Shown here piece after piece: positions 18,567 through 26,669 of a stretch of DNA of 64,000 bases. Below the pieces are notes generated by a model that saw nothing but the letters and a program-made list of their open reading frames with translations, was not told where the DNA came from and did not search any database. Each line of letters opens with the position of its first letter. The first letter of the stretch is position 1. The stretch spans positions 1,364,001 through 1,428,000 of the forward strand of contig NZ_CP118157.1 in NCBI RefSeq assembly GCF_032878875.1, in the 5' to 3' direction. Position numbers and translations under genes: made by a program. The stretch is from Microbacterium sp. AB (GTDB lineage Bacteria; Actinomycetota; Actinomycetes; Actinomycetales; Microbacteriaceae).

Positions 18567-20111
18567 TCAGACCCAGCTCGTCATCCAGTTGTGCAGCTGC
18601 CACAGCGGGTAGGGCTCCATGATGCCCAGCGCGAGAGGCAGGTAGAAGAGCGCGCAGAGGGTCGCGACGACGAGGAAGACGCCCACGACGACGCGCCAGG
18701 CCCGGCGCGTGCGCTGTGCGACGCCCGTCGCGGAGGCGATCTCCTCGTCCGTCGGGTCCGGCAGGAGCTGCGGCTCGCGCTCGCGCACGAGATGCTGCAG
18801 CGCCAGGACGAGCGCGAGCACGAGGAAGGGCAGCATCGCGATCGTGTAGAACTGGAACACCGTGCGCTCGGGGTAGAGCAGCCACGGCACGTAGGTCACC
18901 CCGAGCCCCGCGAGGGGGAACGCGTAGCGTGCTCGGCGCGTGCGCACGAGCACCCAGACGAGGAGGATCGCGGCGGCGACCCCCGCGTACCAGACGACGG
19001 GGTTCGGGATGCTCGAGATCACCCCGATGCAGTCGTCCGACCATCCGCAGGTCGTGGTCCCGGCCTCGGGACGCGACAGCCACATCGCCGTGGGCCGCAG
19101 CAGCAGGGGCCACTGCCAGGCAGGGCTCGCGTACGGATGGCTCGTGCTGAGGCCGACGTGGAACCCGTAGACGCCCTCGTGGTAGTTCCAGAGCGCCAGG
19201 AGCGGGTTCGCGTCGGACAGGCGGTCGTAGCCCCCCGTCGTCACCAGCCAGCCGGTCCAGCTGACGAGGTACACGACGAACGCGGCGGGCACGAGGAGCA
19301 GGAAGGTGACGGGCCCCTGGCGCAGGATGGCGGAGAAGTACCATTCCCGGACTCCGGCGCGGCGGCGCCACAGCGCGTCGACGACGACGAGCCCGATGCC
19401 CACGCCCGCGAGCGCGTACAGGCCCGACCACTTCACGGCGCTCGCGGCGCCGAAGGCGGCCCCCGCGGCGACGAGCCACGGACGCGCCCACACGACGGGG
19501 CCCCACGACGTCCGGTCGCGCAGCACGCGCGCACGCGCGTCCCGCACGTCGAGGAGGACGAACCAGAAGCCCAGCAGGAGGAAGAACGCCAGGATCCCGT
19601 CGAGCAGCGCGACGCGGCTCATCGCGATCGCGAGCGAGTCGATCGCGAGGAGGAGGCCGGCGACCCCGCCGACGGCGATCGATCCCGACAGCCGCTTTGC
19701 GACGACGTACAGGAGAGGCACGAGCGCGGTGCCGACCAGGGCCGTGCCGATCCGCCATCCCCAGCCCGAGTCGGCGCCGAAGACCGCGAGCCCCAGCGCG
19801 ATGATCCACTTCCCGAGCGGGGGATGGACGACGAACGACGCATCGGTCGAGTAGACGCCCGTGTCGCCCGCCAGGAAGCTCTCGTTCGCGCCGTCGGGCC
19901 ACTGGCTCTCGTACCCGAGGTGCAGGAGCGTCCAGGCGTCCTTGACGTAGTACGTCTCGTCGAAGACGAGCTCGTGCGGATGGCCGAGGCCCACGATGCG
20001 CAGGAGGCCGGCCAGCACGGTGAGGAGCGTCGGCACGAGCCACGGCGCATGACGCCGCGCCGTACGCAGAAGGGTGTCTCGACCGGAGACCTCGAGCCGT
20101 GCGTGCGCCAC
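18567..20111 (-). CDS. pmt: Polyprenyl-phosphate-mannose:protein mannosyltransferase (GT39, PMT family)
   Basis: Transfers mannose from polyprenyl-phosphomannose to Ser/Thr of secreted proteins during export; a multipass membrane enzyme of 514 residues. The acidic pair needed for activity is D51-E52 in VFDETYYVKDA on the first extracytoplasmic loop. The HPPLGKW motif near residue 95 and the C-terminal domain (LPLALGIMEPYPLWQLHNWM) are typical. Start GTG 20111 has TACGCT-N6-GTG. In many actinobacteria this gene is directly divergent from rsmI; here the DUF4407 gene separates them. Presence of PMT implies O-mannosylated lipoproteins; Thr/Ser-rich segments such as that in the FMN-binding lipoprotein at 56529 are plausible targets (inference). 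Confidence 0.93.
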   Translation of the reverse strand: MAHARLEVSGRDTLLRTARRHAPWLVPTLLTVLAGLLRIVGLGHPHELVFDETYYVKDAWTLLHLGYESQWPDGANESFLAGDTGVYSTDASFVVHPPLGKWIIALGLAVFGADSGWGWRIGTALVGTALVPLLYVVAKRLSGSIAVGGVAGLLLAIDSLAIAMSRVALLDGILAFFLLLGFWFVLLDVRDARARVLRDRTSWGPVVWARPWLVAAGAAFGAASAVKWSGLYALAGVGIGLVVVDALWRRRAGVREWYFSAILRQGPVTFLLLVPAAFVVYLVSWTGWLVTTGGYDRLSDANPLLALWNYHEGVYGFHVGLSTSHPYASPAWQWPLLLRPTAMWLSRPEAGTTTCGWSDDCIGVISSIPNPVVWYAGVAAAILLVWVLVRTRRARYAFPLAGLGVTYVPWLLYPERTVFQFYTIAMLPFLVLALVLALQHLVREREPQLLPDPTDEEIASATGVAQRTRRAWRVVVGVFLVVATLCALFYLPLALGIMEPYPLWQLHNWMTSWV

Positions 20112-20117
20112 CGCTCC

Positions 20118-20123
20118 AGCGTA
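20118..20123 (-). promoter_or_regulatory. -10 box TACGCT of the mannosyltransferase gene
   Basis: On the minus strand TACGCT is followed by GGAGCG and then the GTG start: six-base leaderless spacing. Confidence 0.55.
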
Positions 20124-20213
20124 GTGCGCGGCCGCGGCCGAGCCCCGCCGGCCGGGGCGCGCGGGCGATGGTCCGGCCGGGCCTGCTCGCGGCGTGCTCT
20201 GAAGCCGCTGACA

Positions 20214-20241
20214 TTGCTCGCCCAGGCGGCCTTCGTATGTT
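20214..20241 (+). promoter_or_regulatory. Promoter TTGCTC-N16-TATGTT of the DUF4407 gene
   Basis: TATGTT (20236-20241) ends six bases before ATG 20248, and TTGCTC (20214-20219) is a reasonable -35 at 16 bases. The six bases are GGAGGG, which could be a ribosome site only if transcription began further upstream. Confidence 0.5.
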
Positions 20242-20247
20242 GGAGGG

Positions 20248-21762
20248 ATGTCCTATTCCGCGCATCGCCCTGGGCGCTTCGACTCGCAGGGGCGGATCGT
20301 CCTCCCCGACGACGACCCCGCAGACCCCGCCCTCGGCGTCGACGAGCCGCAGTACCACGAGCGCGGGTTCGTCCCCGCGGGCGCGGAGGGCGTCTCCGAC
20401 GCGACCGGCGCGGAGGCCGAGACGGAGCCGATCGGGACCGCGTCGGCCGAGACCGACCGGCTCGATCCGGTGACCGCGGAGGAGCGCGTGCCGAGGCCCC
20501 GGCGCCCGCGGCGGCGCGCACCGCGCACGCCGGGGTCGACGCTGCGGCGCCTCGCGATCCTCGGCGGCGCCGACGGGCACGTGCTCGACACCGTGCCCAC
20601 CGAGACCCCGCGCTTCGTGCAGATGTTCTTCGTGCTGCTCGGGACGGCGCTCGTGTCGGCCCTGTCGATGCTGTTCGCGCTGACCACGGGCGTGCAGGTG
20701 GTCGTCTGGGTGGCGGTGCCGCTCGCGATCGTCTGGGCCGGGATCATCTTCAACCTCGACCGGTTCCTCACCTCCACGATGACCGCGACGCGCAGCGTCT
20801 GGCGGCTCATCGGCCTGGCGTTCCCCCGCCTGATCATGGCGCTCCTCATCGGGGTCGTCGTCGCCGAGCCCGTCGTGCTGCAGGCGTTCCGCAACGACAT
20901 CGCCCAGGAGGTCGCCTCCACGAACATCGTCCAGGCGCAGGAGGACCAGGCCGCCCTCGACTCCGGCCCCGAGAAGCAGGCGCTCGACGAGGCGACGGCC
21001 AGGCTCGCCGACCTGCAGAACCAGGCCGCGACCGGAGTCGTCTCCGGCACCGACTCGGCATCCGCGTCGCAGGCCGCGGCGCAGGCGACGGTCGACGACC
21101 TCACCGAGAAGCTCGCCGCCCAGCAGACCGTCATCGACGAGGCCCGCGCCCTGTACCAGTGCGAGCTCGAAGGCACGGGCGCGGGCGAGGTCGCGGGATG
21201 CACGGGCGTCGAGGGCGAGGGCGCGAGCTCCGACGCGGCCGAGGCCCAGCTCGCCGCGGCGCAGGCGACCTACGACGACCTCGCCGCCCAGCTGCGCGAC
21301 GCGAACGAGGCGCTCGCCGAGACCGAGAGCGCCGCGGCCGAGCAGACGTCGGCCTCGGAGGCCACGAACCGGCAGGCCGCCGAGGACCAGCTGCCCGCGG
21401 CGCAGACGGCGTACGACGCCGCGCTCGCCGCCTACGACGCGCGCGCCGCATCCGTGGCGGAGACGAACGCCGGCGCGATCGGGCTGCTCAGCCAGATCAG
21501 CGGACTGAACCGGCTCTCGGAGCGGGAGCCGACGATCCTGTGGGCGCATCTGCTCATCGCGGGGCTGTTCCTCATGATCGAGCTGCTCCCCGTGATCGTG
21601 AAGGTGCTGACGAGCTTCGGCGACCCGTCGCTGTACGAGAAGGCCGCGGCCGTCCGGAGACAGGTGGCCCTCGACCGCGTGAACTCCGAGGGGTTCCGCG
21701 ACCGCGCGGACATCCTCGCGGCCGAGTCCGGCTCACCGCCGCGCGCCGCGCAGCCCGCGTAG
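20248..21762 (+). CDS. DUF4407 domain membrane protein with central coiled coil
   Basis: A 504-residue protein of unknown function. Residues 1-95 are acidic and probably disordered, followed by a basic patch (RRPRRRAPRTPG). Two membrane segments lie near residues 128-168 (FFVLLGTALVSALSMLFALT and VVVWVAVPLAIVWAGIIF), with the DUF4407 motif NLDRFL directly after, and a third at about 190-215. Residues 225-400 form a long Ala/Glu/Gln-rich coiled coil containing two cysteines (CELEGTGAGEVAGC) that may form a disulfide. A last membrane segment near 430-445 is followed by FGDPSLYEKAAA. The gene sits between the usually adjacent pmt and rsmI genes. Confidence 0.8.
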   Translation: MSYSAHRPGRFDSQGRIVLPDDDPADPALGVDEPQYHERGFVPAGAEGVSDATGAEAETEPIGTASAETDRLDPVTAEERVPRPRRPRRRAPRTPGSTLRRLAILGGADGHVLDTVPTETPRFVQMFFVLLGTALVSALSMLFALTTGVQVVVWVAVPLAIVWAGIIFNLDRFLTSTMTATRSVWRLIGLAFPRLIMALLIGVVVAEPVVLQAFRNDIAQEVASTNIVQAQEDQAALDSGPEKQALDEATARLADLQNQAATGVVSGTDSASASQAAAQATVDDLTEKLAAQQTVIDEARALYQCELEGTGAGEVAGCTGVEGEGASSDAAEAQLAAAQATYDDLAAQLRDANEALAETESAAAEQTSASEATNRQAAEDQLPAAQTAYDAALAAYDARAASVAETNAGAIGLLSQISGLNRLSEREPTILWAHLLIAGLFLMIELLPVIVKVLTSFGDPSLYEKAAAVRRQVALDRVNSEGFRDRADILAAESGSPPRAAQPA

Positions 21763-21803
21763 CGACGCGGGGCGGCGCGCTTGCCCGCAGGGCATGCGCA
21801 GGA

Positions 21804-21835
21804 GGGAGGGCCGAATCCGTCGGATCCGCCCTCCC
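21804..21835 (+). terminator. Hairpin terminator after the DUF4407 gene
   Basis: GGGAGGGC (21804-21811) and GCCCTCCC (21828-21835) form a perfect 8-bp stem, extended inside by imperfect pairing of GAATCC with GGATCC. It begins 41 bases after the stop codon. Confidence 0.6.
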
Positions 21836-21874
21836 GGATGCCCGTCTCCTCCCGGAAGGCACATCCTCGACACC

Positions 21875-21880
21875 TAGGCT
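21875..21880 (+). promoter_or_regulatory. -10 box TAGGCT of rsmI
   Basis: TAGGCT-GGCGGG-GTG: six bases between the -10 box and the rsmI start at 21887, so the transcript is probably leaderless. Confidence 0.55.
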
Positions 21881-21886
21881 GGCGGG

Positions 21887-22705
21887 GTGATCATCCTCGC
21901 GGCGACGCCCATCGGCAACCTCGGCGACGCCTCGCGGCGCCTCGTGGAGGTTCTGGGAGAGGCCTCGGTCGTGGCCGCGGAGGACACCCGCACGACACAG
22001 CGGCTGCTCGCGGGCCTCGGCATCGAGAACCGGCCGAGGCTCATCGCGCTGCACGACCACAACGAGAAGCAGCGGGCCGCGGAGCTCGTCGAGCTCGCCC
22101 GCGGCGTCGACCTCGTCGTGCTGAGCGACGCCGGGATGCCCACCGTGAGCGACCCCGGCTACGGTCTCGTCGCCGCGGCCGCGGAGGCGGGCGTCGACGT
22201 GACGGTCATCCCCGGTCCGTCGGCCGTGCTCACGGCGCTCGCCGTGTCGGGGCTCCCGACCGACCGCTTCACGTTCGAGGGATTCACGGCCCGGAAGCCG
22301 GGGGAGCGGGCCAGGGAGCTGCGGGCGCTGGCCGACGAGAGCCGGACGATGGTCTTCTTCGAGGCGCCCACCCGCGTGGCGCAGACGCTCCTCGACATGG
22401 CGCTCGCCTTCGGCGGCGAGCGTCGCGCGGTCGTCGCGCGCGAGCTCACGAAGCTGCACGAGGAGGTCGCCCGCGGGACGCTGACGGAGCTCGCGGCCTG
22501 GGCGGCCGGCGGCGTGCGCGGGGAGCTCGTGATCGTCGTCGCGGGCGCCGAACGGCGCGAGACCGCGCTCGAGGACGCCGTCGGCCAGGTGCTCGCGCTC
22601 GTCGCCGACGGCGTGCGGCTCAAGGCCGCCGCGGCCGAGGTGGCCGAGCAGACGGGCCGTTCGTCGCGCGACCTGTACCAGGCCGCGCTCGCCGCGCGCG
22701 TCTGA
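21887..22705 (+). CDS. rsmI: 16S rRNA (cytidine-1402-2'-O)-methyltransferase RsmI
   Basis: Methylates the ribose of C1402 in the ribosomal decoding centre using SAM. The 272-residue protein shows all family blocks: ATPIGNLGDA at the N-terminus, VVAAEDTRTTQRLL near residue 28, LSDAGMPTVSDPGYGLV near residue 82, IPGPSAVLTALAVSG near residue 108 and TFEGFTARK near residue 130, plus the C-terminal helical domain. The GTG start is fixed by the leaderless -10. It converges on the galactoside transport operon, which separates it from metG. Confidence 0.95.
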   Translation: MIILAATPIGNLGDASRRLVEVLGEASVVAAEDTRTTQRLLAGLGIENRPRLIALHDHNEKQRAAELVELARGVDLVVLSDAGMPTVSDPGYGLVAAAAEAGVDVTVIPGPSAVLTALAVSGLPTDRFTFEGFTARKPGERARELRALADESRTMVFFEAPTRVAQTLLDMALAFGGERRAVVARELTKLHEEVARGTLTELAAWAAGGVRGELVIVVAGAERRETALEDAVGQVLALVADGVRLKAAAAEVAEQTGRSSRDLYQAALAARV

Positions 22706-22762
22706 CGCCCGTCCGCCGTCCGCCGCTCGTCGTCCGCCGAACGGGATGGATCGTGGCGCCGG

Positions 22763-23662
22763 TCAGCCCTTCACGGATCCGGCCGTGAGGCCGCCGACGA
22801 TGTAGCGCTGCAGCGACAGGAACAGCGCGAGGACGGGGATGGAGGCCAGCACGGAGCCCGCCGCGAAGATCCCCCAGCGGGAGGTGAGCTGGTTCGACAC
22901 CCACTGGTACATGCCGACCGCGAGGGTCCAGTTCTCCTCGCTCGTCAGGACGATCCTCGCGAGGATGAAGTCGCCGAACGCCGAGATGAACGCCAGGAGC
23001 GCGACGACGGCGAGCACCGGCGTCACGAGCGGCATGACGATGCGCCAGAAGATCTGCGCGTGCGAGGCGCCGTCGATCTTCGCCGACTCGTCGAGCTCGA
23101 CGGGGATGGAGTTGAAGAACCCGTACATGAGGAACGTGTTCGCCCCCAGCGCCCCGCCGAGGTAGACGCAGATGAGCGCGATGCGCGAGTTGATGCCGAG
23201 CGCGGGCACGACCTCGCCGAGCGCGAGCAGCAGGAGGAACACCGCCACGAACGCCACGGTCTGCGGGAACATCTGGATGACGAGGAGGCTCGTGAGGCCC
23301 ACGCGCCGCCCGCGGAACCGGAAGCGCGAGAACGCGTAGGCGGCCGCGGCCCCCATGAGCACGGCCCCGATCGCGGCGGCTCCTCCGACGTAGACGGTGT
23401 TGCCCATCCACGTCCAGAACCGGGTGTCGCCGAGCGCGGCGTAGTTGTCGGCGCTCACGGCGGAGAACAGCGCGCTCGATCCGGCGAGGCTCCCGCGCGG
23501 GTTGAGCGACGCCGACACGATGTACAGCAGCGGGAACGTCGCGTACACGAGGACGACGACCGCGACGGGGTACTTCCATCCGACCTCGGCCCACCAGCGG
23601 CTGCGGCGCGCCGGACGGCGTCCGGGAGCGGAGGACGTGGACGGCGAGGTCACGGTGCTCAT
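22763..23662 (-). CDS. ganQ: ABC sugar permease, MalG/GanQ type
   Basis: A 299-residue inner subunit of a carbohydrate-uptake (CUT1) ABC importer. Six membrane segments are visible, and the EAA loop for ATPase contact is present (ELDESAKIDGASHAQIFWRIVMPLVTP near residue 195). It ends YIVGGLTAGSVKG, the typical MalG tail. Its ATG shares one base with the stop of the upstream permease (TGATG), indicating translational coupling. It is the last gene of the GH42-SBP-MalF-MalG operon. The symbol is by analogy with Bacillus ganQ, based on the adjoining GH42 gene; a maltose role cannot be excluded. Confidence 0.88.
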   Translation of the reverse strand: MSTVTSPSTSSAPGRRPARRSRWWAEVGWKYPVAVVVLVYATFPLLYIVSASLNPRGSLAGSSALFSAVSADNYAALGDTRFWTWMGNTVYVGGAAAIGAVLMGAAAAYAFSRFRFRGRRVGLTSLLVIQMFPQTVAFVAVFLLLLALGEVVPALGINSRIALICVYLGGALGANTFLMYGFFNSIPVELDESAKIDGASHAQIFWRIVMPLVTPVLAVVALLAFISAFGDFILARIVLTSEENWTLAVGMYQWVSNQLTSRWGIFAAGSVLASIPVLALFLSLQRYIVGGLTAGSVKG

Positions 23663-25254
23663 CACTGGAACTCCTCGAGCTTGCGGGTCTGGCGGAACGC
23701 CAGCGCGGAGATGACGCCGATGACGACGAAGACGACGATCGACAGGGCGCTCGCGAGGCCGTAGTCGGCGGCCCCGCCCGAGACGCCGGAGATCTGGTAG
23801 ATCGCGGAGATGAGGATGTCGGTGGCGCCGAGGCCGGAGTTGCCGACGAACGCCGGTCCGCCGCCGGAGAGCATGTAGATGATCGTGAAGTTGTTGAAGT
23901 TGAACGCGAACGACGAGATCGCCAGCGGCGCGGTCGACACGAGCAGCAGCGGCAGGACGATGGAGCGGAAGCGTCGCCACCGGCCTGCCCCGTCGATCGT
24001 CGCCGCCTCCAGCGTGTCGGCGGGCAGGGCCTGCAGCGCGCCCGTGCACACGAGGAACCAGTAGGGATAGCTCAGCCAGAGGTTGACCCAGAGCACGGCG
24101 AGCTTGGCCAGCACGGGGTCGCCGAGCCAGTTGATCTCGGCGCCGAAGAAGAAGAGGTCGTTGACCACCCCGAACTCGGAGTTCAGCATGCCGCGCCAGA
24201 GGAGCGCCGACATGAACGCGGGGAACGCGTAGGGGAGGATCATGAGCGTGCGCAGCACCTTGCGGCCCCGCACGCGCGGGTCGTTGTAGATGATCGCGAA
24301 GAGCAGGCCGAGCCCGAAGCTCGTGAGCACCGTGAGGATGGCGAAGGCGAACGTCCACAGGGTCACCTGGAGGAGCGGACCGGCCAGGCGGGCGTCCGTC
24401 ACGGCGCGCACGAAGTTGTCGAAGCCCACGCCGACGTACCATCCCGTCGGGAGCGCGGAGCCGTCGGCCGCGACGAACCGGCCGTCGTCGGACGGCTCGT
24501 ACACCGTGCCGGTCTCGGCGTCCGTGAAGGTCTGCGACTGCTCGTCCCAGGCGAGCGAGGACGTGTAGACGGCTCCCGTGGATCCCTCGCGGGTGCGGAC
24601 GGAGCCGTCCTCCGGATCGACGGACACCGCCACCCGGAGGGCCGCGATCTCCTCCTGCAGCGCGCTGTCGGTCAGGACGTCGGCACGGGGGACGACCGTC
24701 CACCCGGGGACGGTCTCCGGCGCCCCGGAGGATCCGAGGGACGCCCCGCCGACGGTCTCGAGCGGTGACGTCGCCGTGCCGGCGCGCACGTCGCCGTCCG
24801 CGTCGACGATCGCGAGGCCGAGCTCGCCGTCGCGCTCCACGATCGCCAGGGGATACGTCGGCGAGTCGGGGTCCCGCCGCTCGTCCTGGATGAGGGCCGC
24901 CTCGACGGCCTGGCCCATGGATCCGGCGTGACCCGTGCCGTAGTTGGTGAACGCGACGTACGCCGTGTAGCCGAGAACGAAGACCTGGAAGACCGCGAGG
25001 AAGGCCAGACCCGGCAGCAGATACTTCAGCGGCAGGGCTCGCCGGGAGAAGTACACCCCGTCCGCGACCGCGAGGAGCGCCGCCATGGCGCCGAGCACGA
25101 CCCACGACTCGGCCTGCCATGCGGCGAGGATCGCCGCGACGCCGAGGGCGTTGACGACCGCCATGAGGACGAGCTTGACGACGAAGCCCCATCCGATTCC
25201 GCGCCATCCGCGCGCGTGCGACTCGCGCGATGCGACGAGCGTTCCCTGTGCCAT
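23662..25254 (-). CDS. ganP: ABC sugar permease, MalF/GanP type with large extracytoplasmic loop
   Basis: A 530-residue permease of a CUT1 importer. After three N-terminal membrane segments (about residues 28-105) comes an extracytoplasmic domain of about 170 residues (120-290, Asp/Thr/Gly-rich), as in MalF, where the P2 loop contacts the binding protein. The transmembrane core follows, with the EAA loop TLEAATIDGAGRWRRFRSIVLP near residue 417. Most CUT1 MalF homologues lack the loop; its presence places this protein with MalF/GanP. It starts at ATG 25254 with an AGGAGGAA-type ribosome site, 52 bases after the SBP gene. No ATPase gene is in the operon, so a shared ATPase (MsiK/MsmX type) is expected. 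Confidence 0.9.
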   Translation of the reverse strand: MAQGTLVASRESHARGWRGIGWGFVVKLVLMAVVNALGVAAILAAWQAESWVVLGAMAALLAVADGVYFSRRALPLKYLLPGLAFLAVFQVFVLGYTAYVAFTNYGTGHAGSMGQAVEAALIQDERRDPDSPTYPLAIVERDGELGLAIVDADGDVRAGTATSPLETVGGASLGSSGAPETVPGWTVVPRADVLTDSALQEEIAALRVAVSVDPEDGSVRTREGSTGAVYTSSLAWDEQSQTFTDAETGTVYEPSDDGRFVAADGSALPTGWYVGVGFDNFVRAVTDARLAGPLLQVTLWTFAFAILTVLTSFGLGLLFAIIYNDPRVRGRKVLRTLMILPYAFPAFMSALLWRGMLNSEFGVVNDLFFFGAEINWLGDPVLAKLAVLWVNLWLSYPYWFLVCTGALQALPADTLEAATIDGAGRWRRFRSIVLPLLLVSTAPLAISSFAFNFNNFTIIYMLSGGGPAFVGNSGLGATDILISAIYQISGVSGGAADYGLASALSIVVFVVIGVISALAFRQTRKLEEFQ

Positions 25255-25306
25255 GCGTGTTCCTCCTGCCGGGTCCCGGGGCGGACGAGCCGCCCCGGGA
25301 AGCCGA

Positions 25307-26545
25307 TCAGCCCAGTTCCGCCTCGAGGTCGGAGACCATCTGGCTCCACGTCGACGCCGGGTCGGCGCCGCCGATGATCTGCACCTCCGCCGCGTTCCAC
25401 AGGTCCCAGACCGATCCCATCTCGGGGATGCTCGGCATGGGGACGCCGTTCTGCGACGATGCGACGAATCCGGCGATGATCGGGTCGGACGAGACCTCCT
25501 CGGCGAGCGACGAGAAGGCGGGGATGCGCGGATCGGCCTCGTAGAGCGCGCGCTGGGCGTCCTCGGTGCCGAGGTAGTTCACGAGGAACTCCTGGGCGAG
25601 CAGGGCGTTCTCGCTCTGCGAGCTCAGGTAGAAGCCCTGCACGCCCACGAAGGGAGCCGCGGGCTCGCCGCCCGCAGAGGGGATGGGCCCCACGGCGATG
25701 TTCGGGACGTCGGCGAACGCGCTCATCGCCCACGGCCCCTGGATCGTGTAGGGCGTCTGGCCGCTGTCGAACAGCTCGTTGTTGATGTCGTAGTCGACCG
25801 TCGTGGAGATGTACCCCGTGCCGGCCGTTCCGTTGTCGTGCAGCCACTGCGCGAACGCCTCGCCGTTCGCTCCGCCCATGCCGACCTCGGTCGTGTACGA
25901 CCCGGTGTCGTCCTGCACGAAGACGGGGGCGCCGAAGGAGGTCTGCAGCCCGTACATCGTGTACGCGTCGCCCGTCTCGCCCGCCGTGTTGACCGCGATC
26001 GGGCGCTCGGCGCCCGCGTCCGCCGCGCTCTGGACGAGGTCGTCCCACGTGGCGGGGGTCTCGTCGCCCACGAGGTCGACGTTCTGGATGAGCGCGACCG
26101 TCTCGAGCGAGTAGGGGAGGGCGTAGAGCTGACCGTCGTAGGTCATCGCCTCCAGCGCGACGGGCTCGAAGTCGGAGCCCGCGTCGCCGAGGTCGATCGT
26201 GTCGACGACGCCCGCCGTGACGAGGGCCCCGAGCCAGTCGTGCGCGCCGACCGTGATGTCGGGGCCTTCGCCGGTGGGGACCTGTGCGATGAAGTCGTTG
26301 CGGAGGTCCTCGAAGTTCTTCTGCACGAGGGTCACGGTCGCTCCCGTGTCGGTCTCGAACTGCTCGGCCGCCGCGGCGATCGCCTCCTCGCGCTCCTCGT
26401 CGGTCCAGACGACGAGCTCGGCGTCGCTCGAGGCTCCGCCTTCCGCGGGCTCCTCGCCCGATGTCGTGTCGCCGCTGCCGCCGCAGCCGGCCAGCACCAG
26501 TGCTGACGCGGCCACGAGGCCGGCGAATCCCATCTGCGTGCGCAT
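25307..26545 (-). CDS. ganS: Extracellular sugar-binding lipoprotein (CUT1 family, GanS/MalE type)
   Basis: A 412-residue substrate-binding lipoprotein. The signal peptide ends LVLAGC, with the lipid-anchored Cys at position 21. A Gly/Glu-rich linker is followed by the binding fold starting ELVVWTDEEREEAIAAAAEQF, which matches MalE-type proteins, and by YDINNELFDSGQTPYTIQGPWA, a cluster-1 hallmark. Start ATG 26545 has AGGAG upstream (minus strand). It lies between the GH42 gene and the two permeases. Ligand is probably a galacto-oligosaccharide, inferred from GH42; maltodextrin is the main alternative. Confidence 0.88.
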   Translation of the reverse strand: MRTQMGFAGLVAASALVLAGCGGSGDTTSGEEPAEGGASSDAELVVWTDEEREEAIAAAAEQFETDTGATVTLVQKNFEDLRNDFIAQVPTGEGPDITVGAHDWLGALVTAGVVDTIDLGDAGSDFEPVALEAMTYDGQLYALPYSLETVALIQNVDLVGDETPATWDDLVQSAADAGAERPIAVNTAGETGDAYTMYGLQTSFGAPVFVQDDTGSYTTEVGMGGANGEAFAQWLHDNGTAGTGYISTTVDYDINNELFDSGQTPYTIQGPWAMSAFADVPNIAVGPIPSAGGEPAAPFVGVQGFYLSSQSENALLAQEFLVNYLGTEDAQRALYEADPRIPAFSSLAEEVSSDPIIAGFVASSQNGVPMPSIPEMGSVWDLWNAAEVQIIGGADPASTWSQMVSDLEAELG

Positions 26546-26617
26546 GATGTCTCCTCTTTCGGATGAACGTGGGTCGCGCCGCCGAGGCGGTCGCGTCCTC
26601 ACGACCTGTGGTGTCGT

Positions 26618-26642
26618 GCCTCCGAGCCGGATGGCCGGAGGC
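26618..26642 (-). other. Intercistronic hairpin between GH42 and binding-protein genes
   Basis: GCCTCCG (26618-26624) pairs with CGGAGGC (26636-26642) around an 11-base loop, in the 124-base gap between the GH42 gene and the SBP gene. Such hairpins often stabilise 3' ends or partly terminate transcription. Confidence 0.4.
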
Positions 26643-26669
26643 GGGTGCCCTCCCGGGCGGGTGCGGAGG

